From NCBI RefSeq assembly GCF_014172405.1, contig NZ_WNXC01000011.1, positions 124,001-188,000 on the forward strand: a stretch of DNA of 64,000 bases. The letters are read 5' to 3'. The notes beneath the pieces are model-generated. The model did no database searches. It was not told the origin of the DNA and worked only from the letters and a program-made list of their open reading frames with translations. The translations under genes were made by a program, and so were the position numbers. Positions 24,851 to 33,723 of this stretch are shown here, piece by piece (position 1 is the first letter of the stretch; the number at the start of each line of letters is the position of its first letter). Origin of the DNA: Pedobacter gandavensis. GTDB lineage: Bacteria > Bacteroidota > Bacteroidia > Sphingobacteriales > Sphingobacteriaceae.

Positions 24851-25903
24851 TTATTGATATTGAATATACATCGGTACTGGTTTCAGTTTTAACAAATCTT
24901 CAGGAGTCATCAATCTGTTTGGTGCTTTCTTCAAATCATTTTTATAGAACAATTTGAATCCTGTAAATTGAACCGGCTCAGGGAAAATAAAGTGACGGTA
25001 AGTTCCAATTTTAAGGTCTGGTTCACCCCATCCATCCATGTGCATCACCACCTGAACTTCCGGACGAAGTTTAATGTTTTTATAGTTCGTTACCATTTTA
25101 CGAGTGAAACGGTGTACTACAAATACTTTTGGAGGAAGGTTGTTTGCTCTAACCAATTTAGCCAGGAAATCTGAACAGTAGTTGATATCAGCAGCATCGT
25201 AAGTACCAATTTTCTTGCCTGGTTTGCTGCCGTCTTTCATGGAGAATTCCGGATCAATACCTAAATGTACATGTGGCAGTTTTAAGTATTTTTCTAGTCT
25301 TGGTAATTCTTTTTGGATGGTGCTTAAGCCTACTTGTATGTCTAAAAATACGATTGCATTTTGCATTTTAGCAATCTTCAATACCGAGTCAATTTGTTTA
25401 TCACCCATGCGGTTGATGTACATTCCATCTGTTCCAGGAGTACCGCTCGCTACGGAAGCAATATAGTGCACACCCGGTTGAACAGGCGTACTTGGATCAG
25501 CTTTTTCCCAATGTTTTACTTCCTGATTTAAACGGCTCCACATTTCTTTAGGGGCGTATTCTCCTAAAGCACCCATTTTTTTAGAGTGAAGGTTTCCGTA
25601 ATAAACCACGATACGTTTAAATGGCAATATGGCACCAGCAAGTGGATAAGGACCTTTTCTTCCAGCCCAGTTGCCCGTAGTATCACCATTGGCCATCTTT
25701 TTTACTAAAGCATCATATTTTGCAGTATCAACTGGTTCACGTACTGTTCCTACTTCCGCTTCCGGAGTAGCTACGGTATCGCCGGCAGCAGTAACAGTCT
25801 TCGCCTTGTCATTCGTTTTCTTTGCGTCAGAAGTGCAGCTGATGAATACACCTAGCGATGCCATTCCTATCAAAACCGTTCCTGCTAATTGAGGTATTTT
25901 CAT
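24851..25903 (-). CDS. Unrecognised lipoprotein, possible TIM-barrel-like fold
   Basis: 350 residues. The N-terminus (MKIPQLAGTVLIGMASLGVFISC) ends in a lipobox-like FISC, then a Lys/Thr/Ala-rich linker to about residue 75. The globular part has alternating strand-helix segments: RIVVYYGNL, VHYIASVAS, AIVFLDIQVGL, HLGIDPEFSM, KVFVVHRFT and VQVVMHMDGW. Strands ending in acidic or His residues (FLDIQ, LGIDPEF, MHMDG) resemble the active-site rim of a TIM-barrel hydrolase, but I recognise no family signature. Monocistronic with its own terminator. The start is at the edge of the intergenic region shared with the heme operon. Function unknown. Confidence 0.7.
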   Translation of the reverse strand: MKIPQLAGTVLIGMASLGVFISCTSDAKKTNDKAKTVTAAGDTVATPEAEVGTVREPVDTAKYDALVKKMANGDTTGNWAGRKGPYPLAGAILPFKRIVVYYGNLHSKKMGALGEYAPKEMWSRLNQEVKHWEKADPSTPVQPGVHYIASVASGTPGTDGMYINRMGDKQIDSVLKIAKMQNAIVFLDIQVGLSTIQKELPRLEKYLKLPHVHLGIDPEFSMKDGSKPGKKIGTYDAADINYCSDFLAKLVRANNLPPKVFVVHRFTRKMVTNYKNIKLRPEVQVVMHMDGWGEPDLKIGTYRHFIFPEPVQFTGFKLFYKNDLKKAPNRLMTPEDLLKLKPVPMYIQYQ

Positions 25904-26009
25904 ATAAGGGTAATTGTTTTTTAAAGATAAATATTGTTACAAGTATAACACTCTTTAAAGTAATAAAAAAGCAGTTTGATAAACCAAGGCGCTATTGTTT
26001 TGCACATAG

Positions 26010-26087
26010 TTAGAATTATTCTAAATAATATTTGGAATAATTCTAAATAAGTCCTTATACTTGCAGTATTATTTGAAATCATTCTAA
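26010..26087 (+). promoter_or_regulatory. Three Fur-family-like operators upstream of the heme-uptake operon
   Basis: Three 7-1-7 palindromes of the form TTAGAAT-N-ATTCTAA: 26010-26024 (perfect), 26032-26046 (TTGGAAT-A-ATTCTAA) and 26073-26087 (TTGAAAT-C-ATTCTAA). The first two lie at and upstream of the -33 box and the third just beyond the expected transcription start. The shape is that of operators of Fur-superfamily regulators. Iron- or heme-responsive repression of the operon is inferred from this and from the gene content. Confidence 0.7.
26031..26063 (+). promoter_or_regulatory. Predicted promoter of the heme-uptake operon
   Basis: TTTG at 26031-26034, a 21-nt spacer, and TATACTTG at 26056-26063 (one mismatch to TAnnTTTG). 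The -33 box overlaps the second palindromic operator, so a bound regulator would block polymerase. The expected transcription start is near 26069, leaving a leader of about 30 nt. Confidence 0.65.
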
Positions 26088-26098
26088 ATAATCAAACA

Positions 26099-28375
26099 AT
26101 GAAACGATTGCTGCTGCTACCTATTTTACTTCTTATTTCCGGAATCACGGCTAATGCACAGGAAAAGGGTGGGTTTATCGTTGGCGCTGTCAATACAGCA
26201 GATGGCAAACCAGCAGCAAATGTGTTGATCTTTATAAAAGGAAAAAATAGCATTGGTTACAGTACAGCAAAAGGAAGATTTAAAATCTTTTCACCTGAAG
26301 GCAGACAAACGGTAGTTTTTCAAACGGCAACTAAAAAACAAATAGAAACTCCGGTAACCGTCACTGCAAATCAAAACCTGGAAATTCCGGCTACCCGATT
26401 GGCAGAAAATGCTTACGAATTAAATGAGGTGGTGATCACCGGACAATATGAACCGCAATCCTTACGGAATTCAGTATACAATGTAAGAACGATTAGCAGT
26501 GAAATGATTCGTCTTCGTGGCGCTACTGAGCTGAAAAATATATTAAACACAGAACTAGGGATCCGTTTTTCTACAGATCGACCTACCGGGATTACGAATC
26601 CTGAATTGATGGGGGTATCCGGTGCAGGAATTAAAATTTTGCTGGATGGTGTCCCTATGATGGACCGTGGGGTAGAAAGAGAAAGCCTCGGACAAATTGA
26701 TGTAAATACGATAGAACGTATAGAAATTGTGGAAGGGCCAATGTCTGTAATTTATGGAACAGATGCCATGGCCGGGGTAATCAATATCATTACAAAAAGA
26801 GGCGGACAAGATCAGTTTTCTGTAACCGCAAGGGTTCAGGAAGAAACTGCAGGGAAAGAATACGATGCTTTTAGTGGCAAGGGAACGCATAATGAATTTC
26901 TAGGATTCAACTGGCAGAAAGACGGATGGCATGTTGCAGCTTCCGGCAGCCGTAATAATTTCGGCGGATGGCAAGGGAATAAAACCGGTCGGGAGCAAGA
27001 ATGGTTGCCTAAAGATCAATTGCTGACTTCCGCTGCTGCGGGCTATAAAAACGGAAAGTTGGACCTATGGTATCGTTTCAATGGGGCTGATGAAAGTTTA
27101 AGACTTTTGGGTCCGATCAGTAATTCACCTAAAGTATCAGATAAAGAATACATTTCTAAGCGCTGGTTTCATCAATTGCAAGGCTCATTATTCGTAAATA
27201 ATAATCTGAGCATTGATGCCGCTGCTGCTTACACGGATTATAGTCGGCGGACATTGTCTACAGATTTAGAGCTGGCTACCGGCAAAGAAACCTTATCCAC
27301 AGAACTTGGCGCACAAGACCTGGATGAATTGAACACCTTATTCTTTAGAAGTACCGTTCAATATAAAGTATCACCAGAATTCACCTTACAACCCGGGATT
27401 GAATTTAACAGGAATGCAGGAAAAGGTGGCCGGATTTCTGGATCACCAGTGATCAATGATTATTCCTTTTTCCTATCCTCACAATGGCAAATAAATGAAG
27501 CGATCCAATTGAAACCGGGTTTCAGGCTGACTAAAAACTCCGGATACTCCGCGCCGCCAATTATTCCTTCCTTACATACAAAGATCAAGTTGAACGAAGA
27601 TTTTGACCTTCGATTGTCTTATGCCAGAGGTTTTAGAGCACCTACGCTGAGAGAACTTTATTTCTACATGAAAGATAGTAATCATGACCTGAGGGGAAAT
27701 GTTGACTTGAAAGCAGAATATTCAAACAGTTACCATGGCTCAGTTTCCTGGGCGGTCAAATCGACACCGGATTTGCGCATCAGTAGTGTTGTAAGTGCTT
27801 TCTTCAACGATTATAAGAACAAAATCGATTTGGGATTGCTAGAAGGATCAACAAATGTAAATACCTACCTCAACATCGCTAAGAACAAAACCACAGGTGG
27901 AGAGTGGAACAACACCTTGTACTGGAAAGGTCTTCAAGCTAGTCTGGGATTCGCTTACATCGGACAATACAATAGGTATGCTGAAGATAAAGAGAATTTA
28001 GGTAACACACCGAAATTTGTATGGAGCCCGGAGTTGAATTCTAATATCTCTTATTTGGTGCCAAAAATCAATACCAATGTGAGCCTGTTCTATAAGTTCA
28101 GTGGGGAGCGATCTGCTTATGTATTGAGTAGCACCGCAGAAGGTACAGTAGCCAGATTGAGCAAAGTAGGCGCTTACCATATGGCAGACCTGACCTTAAA
28201 TAAAACCATTAACAAATACCTGAGTGTCAACGGAGGTGTAAGAAACCTGCTGGATGTGACGAGAGTGCGCATCACTGGTGGCGAAACCGGAGCACATACC
28301 AACGATGGCAATAGCTCATTGGGCTATGGTCGTTCTTATTTCCTGGGTTTAACCATGAACTGGGCTAAAAAGTAA
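26099..28375 (+). CDS. TonB-dependent outer-membrane receptor, probable heme receptor
   Basis: 758 residues. Signal peptide (about 1-20, ending TANAQ), a carboxypeptidase-regulatory-like beta domain at about 24-105, a plug domain at about 115-230 (GVSGAGIKILLDGVPMMDRG, ERIEIVEGPMSVIYGTDAMAGVINIITK), then the 22-strand barrel with FRAPTLRELYF and a C-terminal FLGLTMNWAKK. Imports a ligand across the outer membrane using TonB energy. Heme or hemoprotein as substrate is inferred from the HmuY-like gene and hmuTUVS downstream and the Fur-like operators upstream. HmuR-type receptors are the likely relatives. No tonB/exbBD genes are in the window. Confidence 0.9.
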   Translation: MKRLLLLPILLLISGITANAQEKGGFIVGAVNTADGKPAANVLIFIKGKNSIGYSTAKGRFKIFSPEGRQTVVFQTATKKQIETPVTVTANQNLEIPATRLAENAYELNEVVITGQYEPQSLRNSVYNVRTISSEMIRLRGATELKNILNTELGIRFSTDRPTGITNPELMGVSGAGIKILLDGVPMMDRGVERESLGQIDVNTIERIEIVEGPMSVIYGTDAMAGVINIITKRGGQDQFSVTARVQEETAGKEYDAFSGKGTHNEFLGFNWQKDGWHVAASGSRNNFGGWQGNKTGREQEWLPKDQLLTSAAAGYKNGKLDLWYRFNGADESLRLLGPISNSPKVSDKEYISKRWFHQLQGSLFVNNNLSIDAAAAYTDYSRRTLSTDLELATGKETLSTELGAQDLDELNTLFFRSTVQYKVSPEFTLQPGIEFNRNAGKGGRISGSPVINDYSFFLSSQWQINEAIQLKPGFRLTKNSGYSAPPIIPSLHTKIKLNEDFDLRLSYARGFRAPTLRELYFYMKDSNHDLRGNVDLKAEYSNSYHGSVSWAVKSTPDLRISSVVSAFFNDYKNKIDLGLLEGSTNVNTYLNIAKNKTTGGEWNNTLYWKGLQASLGFAYIGQYNRYAEDKENLGNTPKFVWSPELNSNISYLVPKINTNVSLFYKFSGERSAYVLSSTAEGTVARLSKVGAYHMADLTLNKTINKYLSVNGGVRNLLDVTRVRITGGETGAHTNDGNSSLGYGRSYFLGLTMNWAKK

Positions 28376-28397
28376 TCCACTATAAAATCAAAATATT

Positions 28398-29819
28398 ATG
28401 AAAAAAGTTCTCCATTTCCTTTTTGTGATCACCATGATAGCGACGGCAACGTCCTGTAAAAAGTCAGATCCGCCAATGCCAGACAATACCATCAATTTTG
28501 AAGCGGCCAAGCAGGGTCTTGAAGCAGTAGCATCAGAAGCGGTATTGAAAATAAACTTAGCAAGAGCCACAGATGTTGCGGTAGCGGTAACGGTTAACCT
28601 TCAGGGAACCGGATTAACTTACGGCACAGAATATACTACTGAACCTGCTGCAACCGCAAATGCCCTAACATTGAGTATCCCTGCTGGTGGAACAAGTGTT
28701 TCCTTTAAAGTGAAAAAAGTAGCCAATGCGGTGATCAATGGTACAGAAAGTATCGCTTTTAACATCAGCACTGCCGGAAGTCCAATTGTCATGGGAAGCA
28801 CTGTAAAAGCAGAATTGAGCTTCTCTTCAATTACCTCTGAAGGCTCGCAATTGACGCTAAAAGGAATCTTTGGAACGGAAGCCGGAAGTAGTGCATTAAA
28901 TACGGTTTACGTAGATTTAAGTAGTAACGCTTTGGTGAATGTAAAAAGAGATACCTGGGTACTTGGTTTTTCTTCCGGAGCTGATTTCAGAGTAAGGTTG
29001 AACAATACCAACGGTACTTCAGCGATCAAACTTGCGGGTAAAACTGATTTGAATAGCGTAACGGCATCGGATGTGGTATTGGATGATCTGGCTGTCGCTT
29101 TAGGTGTGTCAGAATCTCCAACAGTTCATCCTTTTGTGAATATTGATAACGTTTATGGTGATGTGACTAAAGATGTGATCGCCAGTGTTTCTGCTACAGA
29201 TGCAGACAACAAAGTATTTATTGTGAATCCTTCAGGAGGTAGCCATACTTCAGAATTGTCCTTAGACAACCTATTGAAAATTCGTGTGCTGAGAAAAGGT
29301 TCAGGTTATACCTTACAGTATGCTAAATTAAAAGAAACAACTTTTAAAACGATCGACCTGGTTAAAGATGCCGCAAACAATTATGTGTTTGTCAGCTTTA
29401 CCGATGGCGCGAAAGTAGTGAATGTAGAGCCAGCGAAAGCGAAATGGGATCTGGCCTGGACCTGGTCAATCTATTATGGTGCTGCAGGTGGAACCACTTA
29501 TCCTTATGGATTCTCTGATATCGTTTTTGTGAATGATTTGGGTGGTGTTCAAGCAGCACAAGTGGCAACAACCACGGTTTCTTTTGCGAATTATAAAGAA
29601 AGTAATATCGCTGCAACAAGTTTCAAAACTGATCGCAATGTAATTGGTTCAGACTGGCGCTCTACCAGTCCGGCAACAGGTGTTAAATCGGATCGTTTCT
29701 ATGTAATTAAAGACGGTTTAGGAAATGTATATAAACTGAGATTCATCTCAATGGGAGCTGGTGATGGCGGTAAACGCGGTGAGCCGGTGATTGAGTATGT
29801 ACTCGTTAAGAAGGGCTAA
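28398..29819 (+). CDS. HmuY-family heme-binding lipoprotein with N-terminal Calx-beta-like domain
   Basis: 473 residues, lipobox TATSC near residue 20. Residues about 30-145 look like a Calx-beta-type sandwich (YGTEYTTEP, LSIPAGGTSVSFKV, NGTESIAFNIS). The C-terminal half, about 260-473, matches HmuY: AKWDLAWTWSIYYG, KTDRNVIGSDWRS, KSDRFYVIKDGLGNVYKLRFISM and EPVIEYVLV. HmuY captures heme at the surface and passes it to the TonB receptor. The classical HmuY is roughly half this size, so the N-terminal domain is an addition, perhaps a spacer. It follows the receptor gene by 22 nt. Confidence 0.82.
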   Translation: MKKVLHFLFVITMIATATSCKKSDPPMPDNTINFEAAKQGLEAVASEAVLKINLARATDVAVAVTVNLQGTGLTYGTEYTTEPAATANALTLSIPAGGTSVSFKVKKVANAVINGTESIAFNISTAGSPIVMGSTVKAELSFSSITSEGSQLTLKGIFGTEAGSSALNTVYVDLSSNALVNVKRDTWVLGFSSGADFRVRLNNTNGTSAIKLAGKTDLNSVTASDVVLDDLAVALGVSESPTVHPFVNIDNVYGDVTKDVIASVSATDADNKVFIVNPSGGSHTSELSLDNLLKIRVLRKGSGYTLQYAKLKETTFKTIDLVKDAANNYVFVSFTDGAKVVNVEPAKAKWDLAWTWSIYYGAAGGTTYPYGFSDIVFVNDLGGVQAAQVATTTVSFANYKESNIAATSFKTDRNVIGSDWRSTSPATGVKSDRFYVIKDGLGNVYKLRFISMGAGDGGKRGEPVIEYVLVKKG

Positions 29820-29840
29820 AATTTGGTTAGTTTAGGTTGT

Positions 29841-29880
29841 AGGAAGCTTCCGGCGGATACCGGAAGCTCATCCTTTTTTT
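29841..29880 (+). terminator. Intrinsic terminator or attenuator inside the heme operon
   Basis: Stem AGCTTCCGG/CCGGAAGCT (29845-29853 with 29860-29868) with a 6-nt loop, followed after CATCC by a run of T. It lies between the HmuY-like gene and hmuT, so the receptor and lipoprotein would be made in excess over the inner-membrane transporter if read-through is partial. Confidence 0.8.
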
Positions 29881-29907
29881 CCTTCTTCAAATTTTAAAAA
29901 CAAAGAC

Positions 29908-30768
29908 ATGAAATATAAATTAATCATTTTGTTTTGCGGGGTGATGGCACTAGCGGCCTGTAATGCCGGTGCAGACAAAAATAAACAGGATCAACAGCTG
30001 GACAGCGTCAAAATTGTTTCCCTTAACGGAACGATTTCTGAGATTGTTGCCGGTCTTGGCCTGGAGAAAAACATTGTAGGGACAGATATTACCAGCAATT
30101 ACCCGGAAAGCCTGAAAAGCAAGCCTAAAGTAGGACACAACCGGAGAATTAATGCAGAAGGAGTGTTATCCCTACAACCAAATATCGTAGTCGGCATGGC
30201 CAAAGAAATGAGTCCACAGCTTGCTACGCAGTTTAAAGCAGCAGGGATTCGCCTGATTCTTTTTGATCAGGAGTTTACTGCCGAAGGAACGAAAAAGCTG
30301 ATTCATGCAGTGGCAGATAGCCTGCATCATACCGCTAAAGCAGATTCTTTAGCATCAGCTTTTGAAACGCAATTGGCGGAAGCACAAAAGCACATCAACA
30401 ATCCAAAGAAACCCAAAGTGTTGTTTATTTATGCGCGTGGAACCGGAACGATGATGGTTGGTGGAACAGGTACACCGGTAGAAAAGGTGATTGAAATGGC
30501 AGGTGGTGTGAATGCCATCACTGAATTTGAAGAATACAAGCCCTTAACTTCTGAGGCATTGGTAAAAGCGAATCCCGATGTGTTGTTGCTATTTGACGAC
30601 GGACTGGAAAGTTTAGGTGGTATCCCAGGATTATTGAAAGTGCAAGGTGTGGCGCAAACCAATGCTGGGAAAAATAAAAGCGTGGTGACTATGCCCGGAG
30701 AAATGCTGACCAGTTTTGGTCCGCGATTAGGTCAGGCCGTTACATTATTAGCAGAAAAGATAAAGTGA
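29908..30768 (+). CDS. hmuT: Heme ABC transporter substrate-binding lipoprotein
   Basis: 286 residues, lipobox LAAC at residues 15-18. Two alpha/beta lobes joined by a long helix, as in class III (BtuF-like) binding proteins: IVSLNGTISEIVAGLGLEKNIVGTD at the start and PNIVVGMAKEMSPQLATQFKAAGIRLILFDQ, then GTPVEKVIEMAGGVNAI and TSEALVKANPDVLLLFDDG. It delivers heme from the periplasm to HmuU. hmuU starts inside its stop codon (GTGA overlap). Other metallophores are possible but the operon points to heme. Confidence 0.88.
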   Translation: MKYKLIILFCGVMALAACNAGADKNKQDQQLDSVKIVSLNGTISEIVAGLGLEKNIVGTDITSNYPESLKSKPKVGHNRRINAEGVLSLQPNIVVGMAKEMSPQLATQFKAAGIRLILFDQEFTAEGTKKLIHAVADSLHHTAKADSLASAFETQLAEAQKHINNPKKPKVLFIYARGTGTMMVGGTGTPVEKVIEMAGGVNAITEFEEYKPLTSEALVKANPDVLLLFDDGLESLGGIPGLLKVQGVAQTNAGKNKSVVTMPGEMLTSFGPRLGQAVTLLAEKIK

Positions 30769-31811
30769 TCAAAAAAACAGGATATATCCTTTTAAGTTTA
30801 GCCATCGTTTTGATTTTAACAATGGTTATTTCGTCTTGTGTAGGGGCAGTGCCCATCAGTTTTTCGGAATTGATGTCCATCATTGCCTATCATACTGGTT
30901 TATCCGGACAGCAGCATTTTGAGTCTCAGCAAGCAGCGGTATTTTTAAACCTGCGTTTGCCAAGAGTCGTATTGGGCGTATTGATTGGCGCAGCACTGGG
31001 GATTTCCGGCGCGGCCATTCAGGGACTTTTCAGAAACCCACTGGCAGAGCCGGGTTTGATCGGTATTTCTTCCGGAGCCACTTTATTTGCGGTGGTGATG
31101 ATTGTATTGGAGACGAAGATTTTTAAGGAATTAACGGGTGTTCTGGGTTTTTATGCCCTCTCTATTGCTGCATTTATCGGTGCAGGATTAACCACTATGG
31201 TGGTCTATCGTATTGCAATGAGAAACGGAAAAACCATCATTACGACTTTGTTGTTAGGTGGAATAGCAATCAATGCAATGGCAGGAGCCTTTACCGGCTT
31301 ATTAACTTATATGGCCACAGATGCCCAACTCCGCAACATTACTTTTTGGAGTCTGGGGAGTTTAGGTGGTGCCAGCTGGCCAACAGTAAGTGCTTTATTG
31401 CCTTTTGTACTGATCCCAGTGATTGGTTTACCTTTTTTAGCTAAATCTTTAAATGCATTGGCATTGGGTGAAGCCCAGGCGATGCACATGGGGGTGAATG
31501 TGAAGGTGGTAAAAATTTTAGTGATTGGTTTGGCTACTATGGCTGTTGGTGCTTCGGTAGCTGTAGCAGGAATGATCGCCTTTATTGGACTGATTATACC
31601 TCATATTTTAAGGATGATGTTTACTGCCGATCATCGTCTGGTTATTCCAGGCTCCGCATTGCTGGGGGCAGCGTTATTGACGCTGGCAGATTTAATTGCA
31701 AGAACAGTCGTGGCGCCGGCAGAATTGCCAATTGGCATATTAACAGCCATGATTGGTGCGCCGGTATTTATTTATATCATCATTTCGGAAAGAAATAAAA
31801 GCAACCCATAA
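30765..31811 (+). CDS. hmuU: Heme ABC transporter permease, FecCD family
   Basis: 348 residues with about ten membrane segments. Conserved FecCD blocks: LRLPRVVLGVLIGAALGISGAAIQGLFRNPLAEPGLIGISSGA, GGIAINAMAGAF, and IAFIGLIIPHILRM (the cytoplasmic coupling helix region). It starts with GTG, overlapping the hmuT stop by 4 nt, which implies translational coupling. It forms the membrane channel with HmuV as ATPase. The hmuV ATG follows one base after its stop. Confidence 0.92.
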   Translation: MIKKTGYILLSLAIVLILTMVISSCVGAVPISFSELMSIIAYHTGLSGQQHFESQQAAVFLNLRLPRVVLGVLIGAALGISGAAIQGLFRNPLAEPGLIGISSGATLFAVVMIVLETKIFKELTGVLGFYALSIAAFIGAGLTTMVVYRIAMRNGKTIITTLLLGGIAINAMAGAFTGLLTYMATDAQLRNITFWSLGSLGGASWPTVSALLPFVLIPVIGLPFLAKSLNALALGEAQAMHMGVNVKVVKILVIGLATMAVGASVAVAGMIAFIGLIIPHILRMMFTADHRLVIPGSALLGAALLTLADLIARTVVAPAELPIGILTAMIGAPVFIYIIISERNKSNP

Positions 31812-31812
31812 A

Positions 31813-32595
31813 ATGATCAAGGTAAGAGAATTGAGTTTTAAGGTAGGGGAGAAAAAGCTGTTGGATGGCCTGAGCTTTGACGCCCATCCTGGAGAGTTAT
31901 TGGCCATTTTAGGAGCCAACGGGGCAGGGAAAAGCACATTGATGAAATTGCTTTGCAGGGAAATGCGCCCTTCTTCCGGAACAATTACGATCAATGATAA
32001 GGCCTTAATGGATTATCGCCTGGAGGATCTGGCAAAAACAAGAGCAGTATTGTCGCAACACAATACCCTATCGGTTTCTTTTCAGGTGAGCGAATTGGTG
32101 CTCATGGGTCGCTACCCACATTTTAAACAGAAACCTACCGAAGAAGATTTTAGGATTGTAAGGGAGGCGATGGAAGAAACAGGAATTACGCACCTGGCTT
32201 CCAGAGATTACAACACGCTTTCTGGTGGGGAACAACAAAGGGTACAGCTGGCCAGGGTGATTGCACAAATTTACGATAGTCCAAATGCCTGCCTGTTTTT
32301 AGATGAGCCCACCAATGGTTTGGATTTACTCTACCAGCAACAGATTATGGAGCTGGCCAGGAAACTGGCAGATCGCGGTTATTGCGTGGTTTGTATCCTG
32401 CACGATATTAATTTTGCCTCCCGTTTTGCAGACCGTATCATGATGCTAAAACAAGGGAAAAAGGTGGCCGAGGGGCTGCCAATAGAAGTGATCAATTGTG
32501 AAAATATACACGAAACCTTCAGTATAAAAGTAAAACTGATGGCATGTGAAGGTTATAACTGTCCGCTGGTCGTACCAGCAACGATATTAAAGTAA
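31813..32595 (+). CDS. hmuV: Heme ABC transporter ATP-binding protein
   Basis: 260 residues from the ATG at 31813, which begins directly with the ABC domain (MIKVRELSFKVGEKKLL); the longer frame overlaps hmuU and adds nothing recognisable. Walker A GANGAGKST, Q-loop LSQHNT, signature LSGGEQQRVQLARV, Walker B CLFLDEPTNGLD and H-loop CILHDINFA are all intact. It powers heme import through HmuU. Confidence 0.93.
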   Translation: MIKVRELSFKVGEKKLLDGLSFDAHPGELLAILGANGAGKSTLMKLLCREMRPSSGTITINDKALMDYRLEDLAKTRAVLSQHNTLSVSFQVSELVLMGRYPHFKQKPTEEDFRIVREAMEETGITHLASRDYNTLSGGEQQRVQLARVIAQIYDSPNACLFLDEPTNGLDLLYQQQIMELARKLADRGYCVVCILHDINFASRFADRIMMLKQGKKVAEGLPIEVINCENIHETFSIKVKLMACEGYNCPLVVPATILK

Positions 32596-32600
32596 GAATT

Positions 32601-33629
32601 ATGGAAAAGACATTAGATTTAAAACAGCAATGGGAAGCTTTCAAAGTAGAAAACCCTAAACTAAGAATCAGAGATGCAGCCAGCGCACTTGGTACTGCTG
32701 AAGCAGCACTGATTGCAACCACAGTAGGGGATACTGCCATCCGTTTAAAGGAGGAGTTTCCTGAAATCCTGCAAGGTGTTGAAGCATTAGGAAAAGTGAT
32801 GGCTTTAACGCGCAATGACAATTGCGTTCATGAACGTAAAGGAGTTTATAAAAAAGTAACTTTCCGTGGCTCAATGGGACTTGCGGTGAACCCTGATATT
32901 GACCTGAGGTTATTCATGAGCCAATGGGCATCCGGCTTTGCTGTAAATGAAAATGATAGAAAAAGCTTGCAGTTCTTTGGTAAAGATGGAACGGCAGTTC
33001 ATAAAATATACCTGACAGCAGATAGTTCTGAACCTGCATATGAGGAATTAGTTGCTAAATATACTGCTGAAGATCAGAAAGCACCTTTAGAATTTACTGC
33101 GGCAAAAGCTCCGGTAGCCGAAATTTCAGACGCAGAAGTGGAGGTTAAAAACTTCCAAAGCGCATGGTTGGCATTAGAAGATACCCATGATTTTCATGGT
33201 CTTTTGAGAACCTATTCCATAACCAGAACACAGGCACTTCGTTTGGCTCCTGAAGGGTATGCTTTCTCGATTACTTTAGATTCCTTGAAAGCCATATTAC
33301 ACAAGGCTTCAGAGACTGACTTGCAGGTTATGGTGTTCACCGGTAGTGCCGGATGTATTCAGATCCACACCGGACTTGTGAAAAAACTAGTAGAAACAGG
33401 ACCATGGTTCAATGTACTTGATCCGGATTTCAATCTGCATTTAAGAATGGATGCTATTGCTTCAATCTGGTTGGTTAAAAAGCCAACAAAAGACGGTGTG
33501 GTAACCAGTATTGAGGTTTTCGATGATAAAGGAGAGATTATCGTTCAGTTTTTTGGAAAACGTAAACCAGGAATTCCAGAGGATGAAAACTGGAGATTTA
33601 TTGCAAATGAATTGGCTGTAATCAGCTAA
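32601..33629 (+). CDS. hmuS: Cytoplasmic hemin-degrading/heme-carrier protein, HemS/ChuS family
   Basis: 342 residues, no signal peptide. Two tandem HemS repeats, about 15-165 and 185-335, each with a helical start (LDLKQQWEAFKVENPKLRIRDAASALG and FQSAWLALEDTHDFHGLLRTY) and a beta-sheet core with MALTRNDNCVHERKG and MVFTGSAGCIQIHTG. The NDNCVHERKG segment holds a candidate heme-ligand His, as in this family. Role: takes heme from HmuUV and degrades or traffics it. Last gene of the operon, followed by a strong terminator. Confidence 0.9.
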   Translation: MEKTLDLKQQWEAFKVENPKLRIRDAASALGTAEAALIATTVGDTAIRLKEEFPEILQGVEALGKVMALTRNDNCVHERKGVYKKVTFRGSMGLAVNPDIDLRLFMSQWASGFAVNENDRKSLQFFGKDGTAVHKIYLTADSSEPAYEELVAKYTAEDQKAPLEFTAAKAPVAEISDAEVEVKNFQSAWLALEDTHDFHGLLRTYSITRTQALRLAPEGYAFSITLDSLKAILHKASETDLQVMVFTGSAGCIQIHTGLVKKLVETGPWFNVLDPDFNLHLRMDAIASIWLVKKPTKDGVVTSIEVFDDKGEIIVQFFGKRKPGIPEDENWRFIANELAVIS

Positions 33630-33675
33630 AAAATCTATTACCCTCCAAATTGGTTGCTTGGGTTTAGGTGTGTTT

Positions 33676-33710
33676 AAAGCGTCGGATTAGGCCCCGACGC
33701 TTTGTTTTTT
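33676..33710 (+). terminator. Terminator of the heme-uptake operon
   Basis: Stem AAAGCGTCGG (33676-33685) with CCGACGCTTT (33694-33703), an 8-nt loop, then G and seven T. It lies between hmuS and the convergent methyltransferase gene. Confidence 0.9.
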
Positions 33711-33723
33711 TATAGCGGATATT

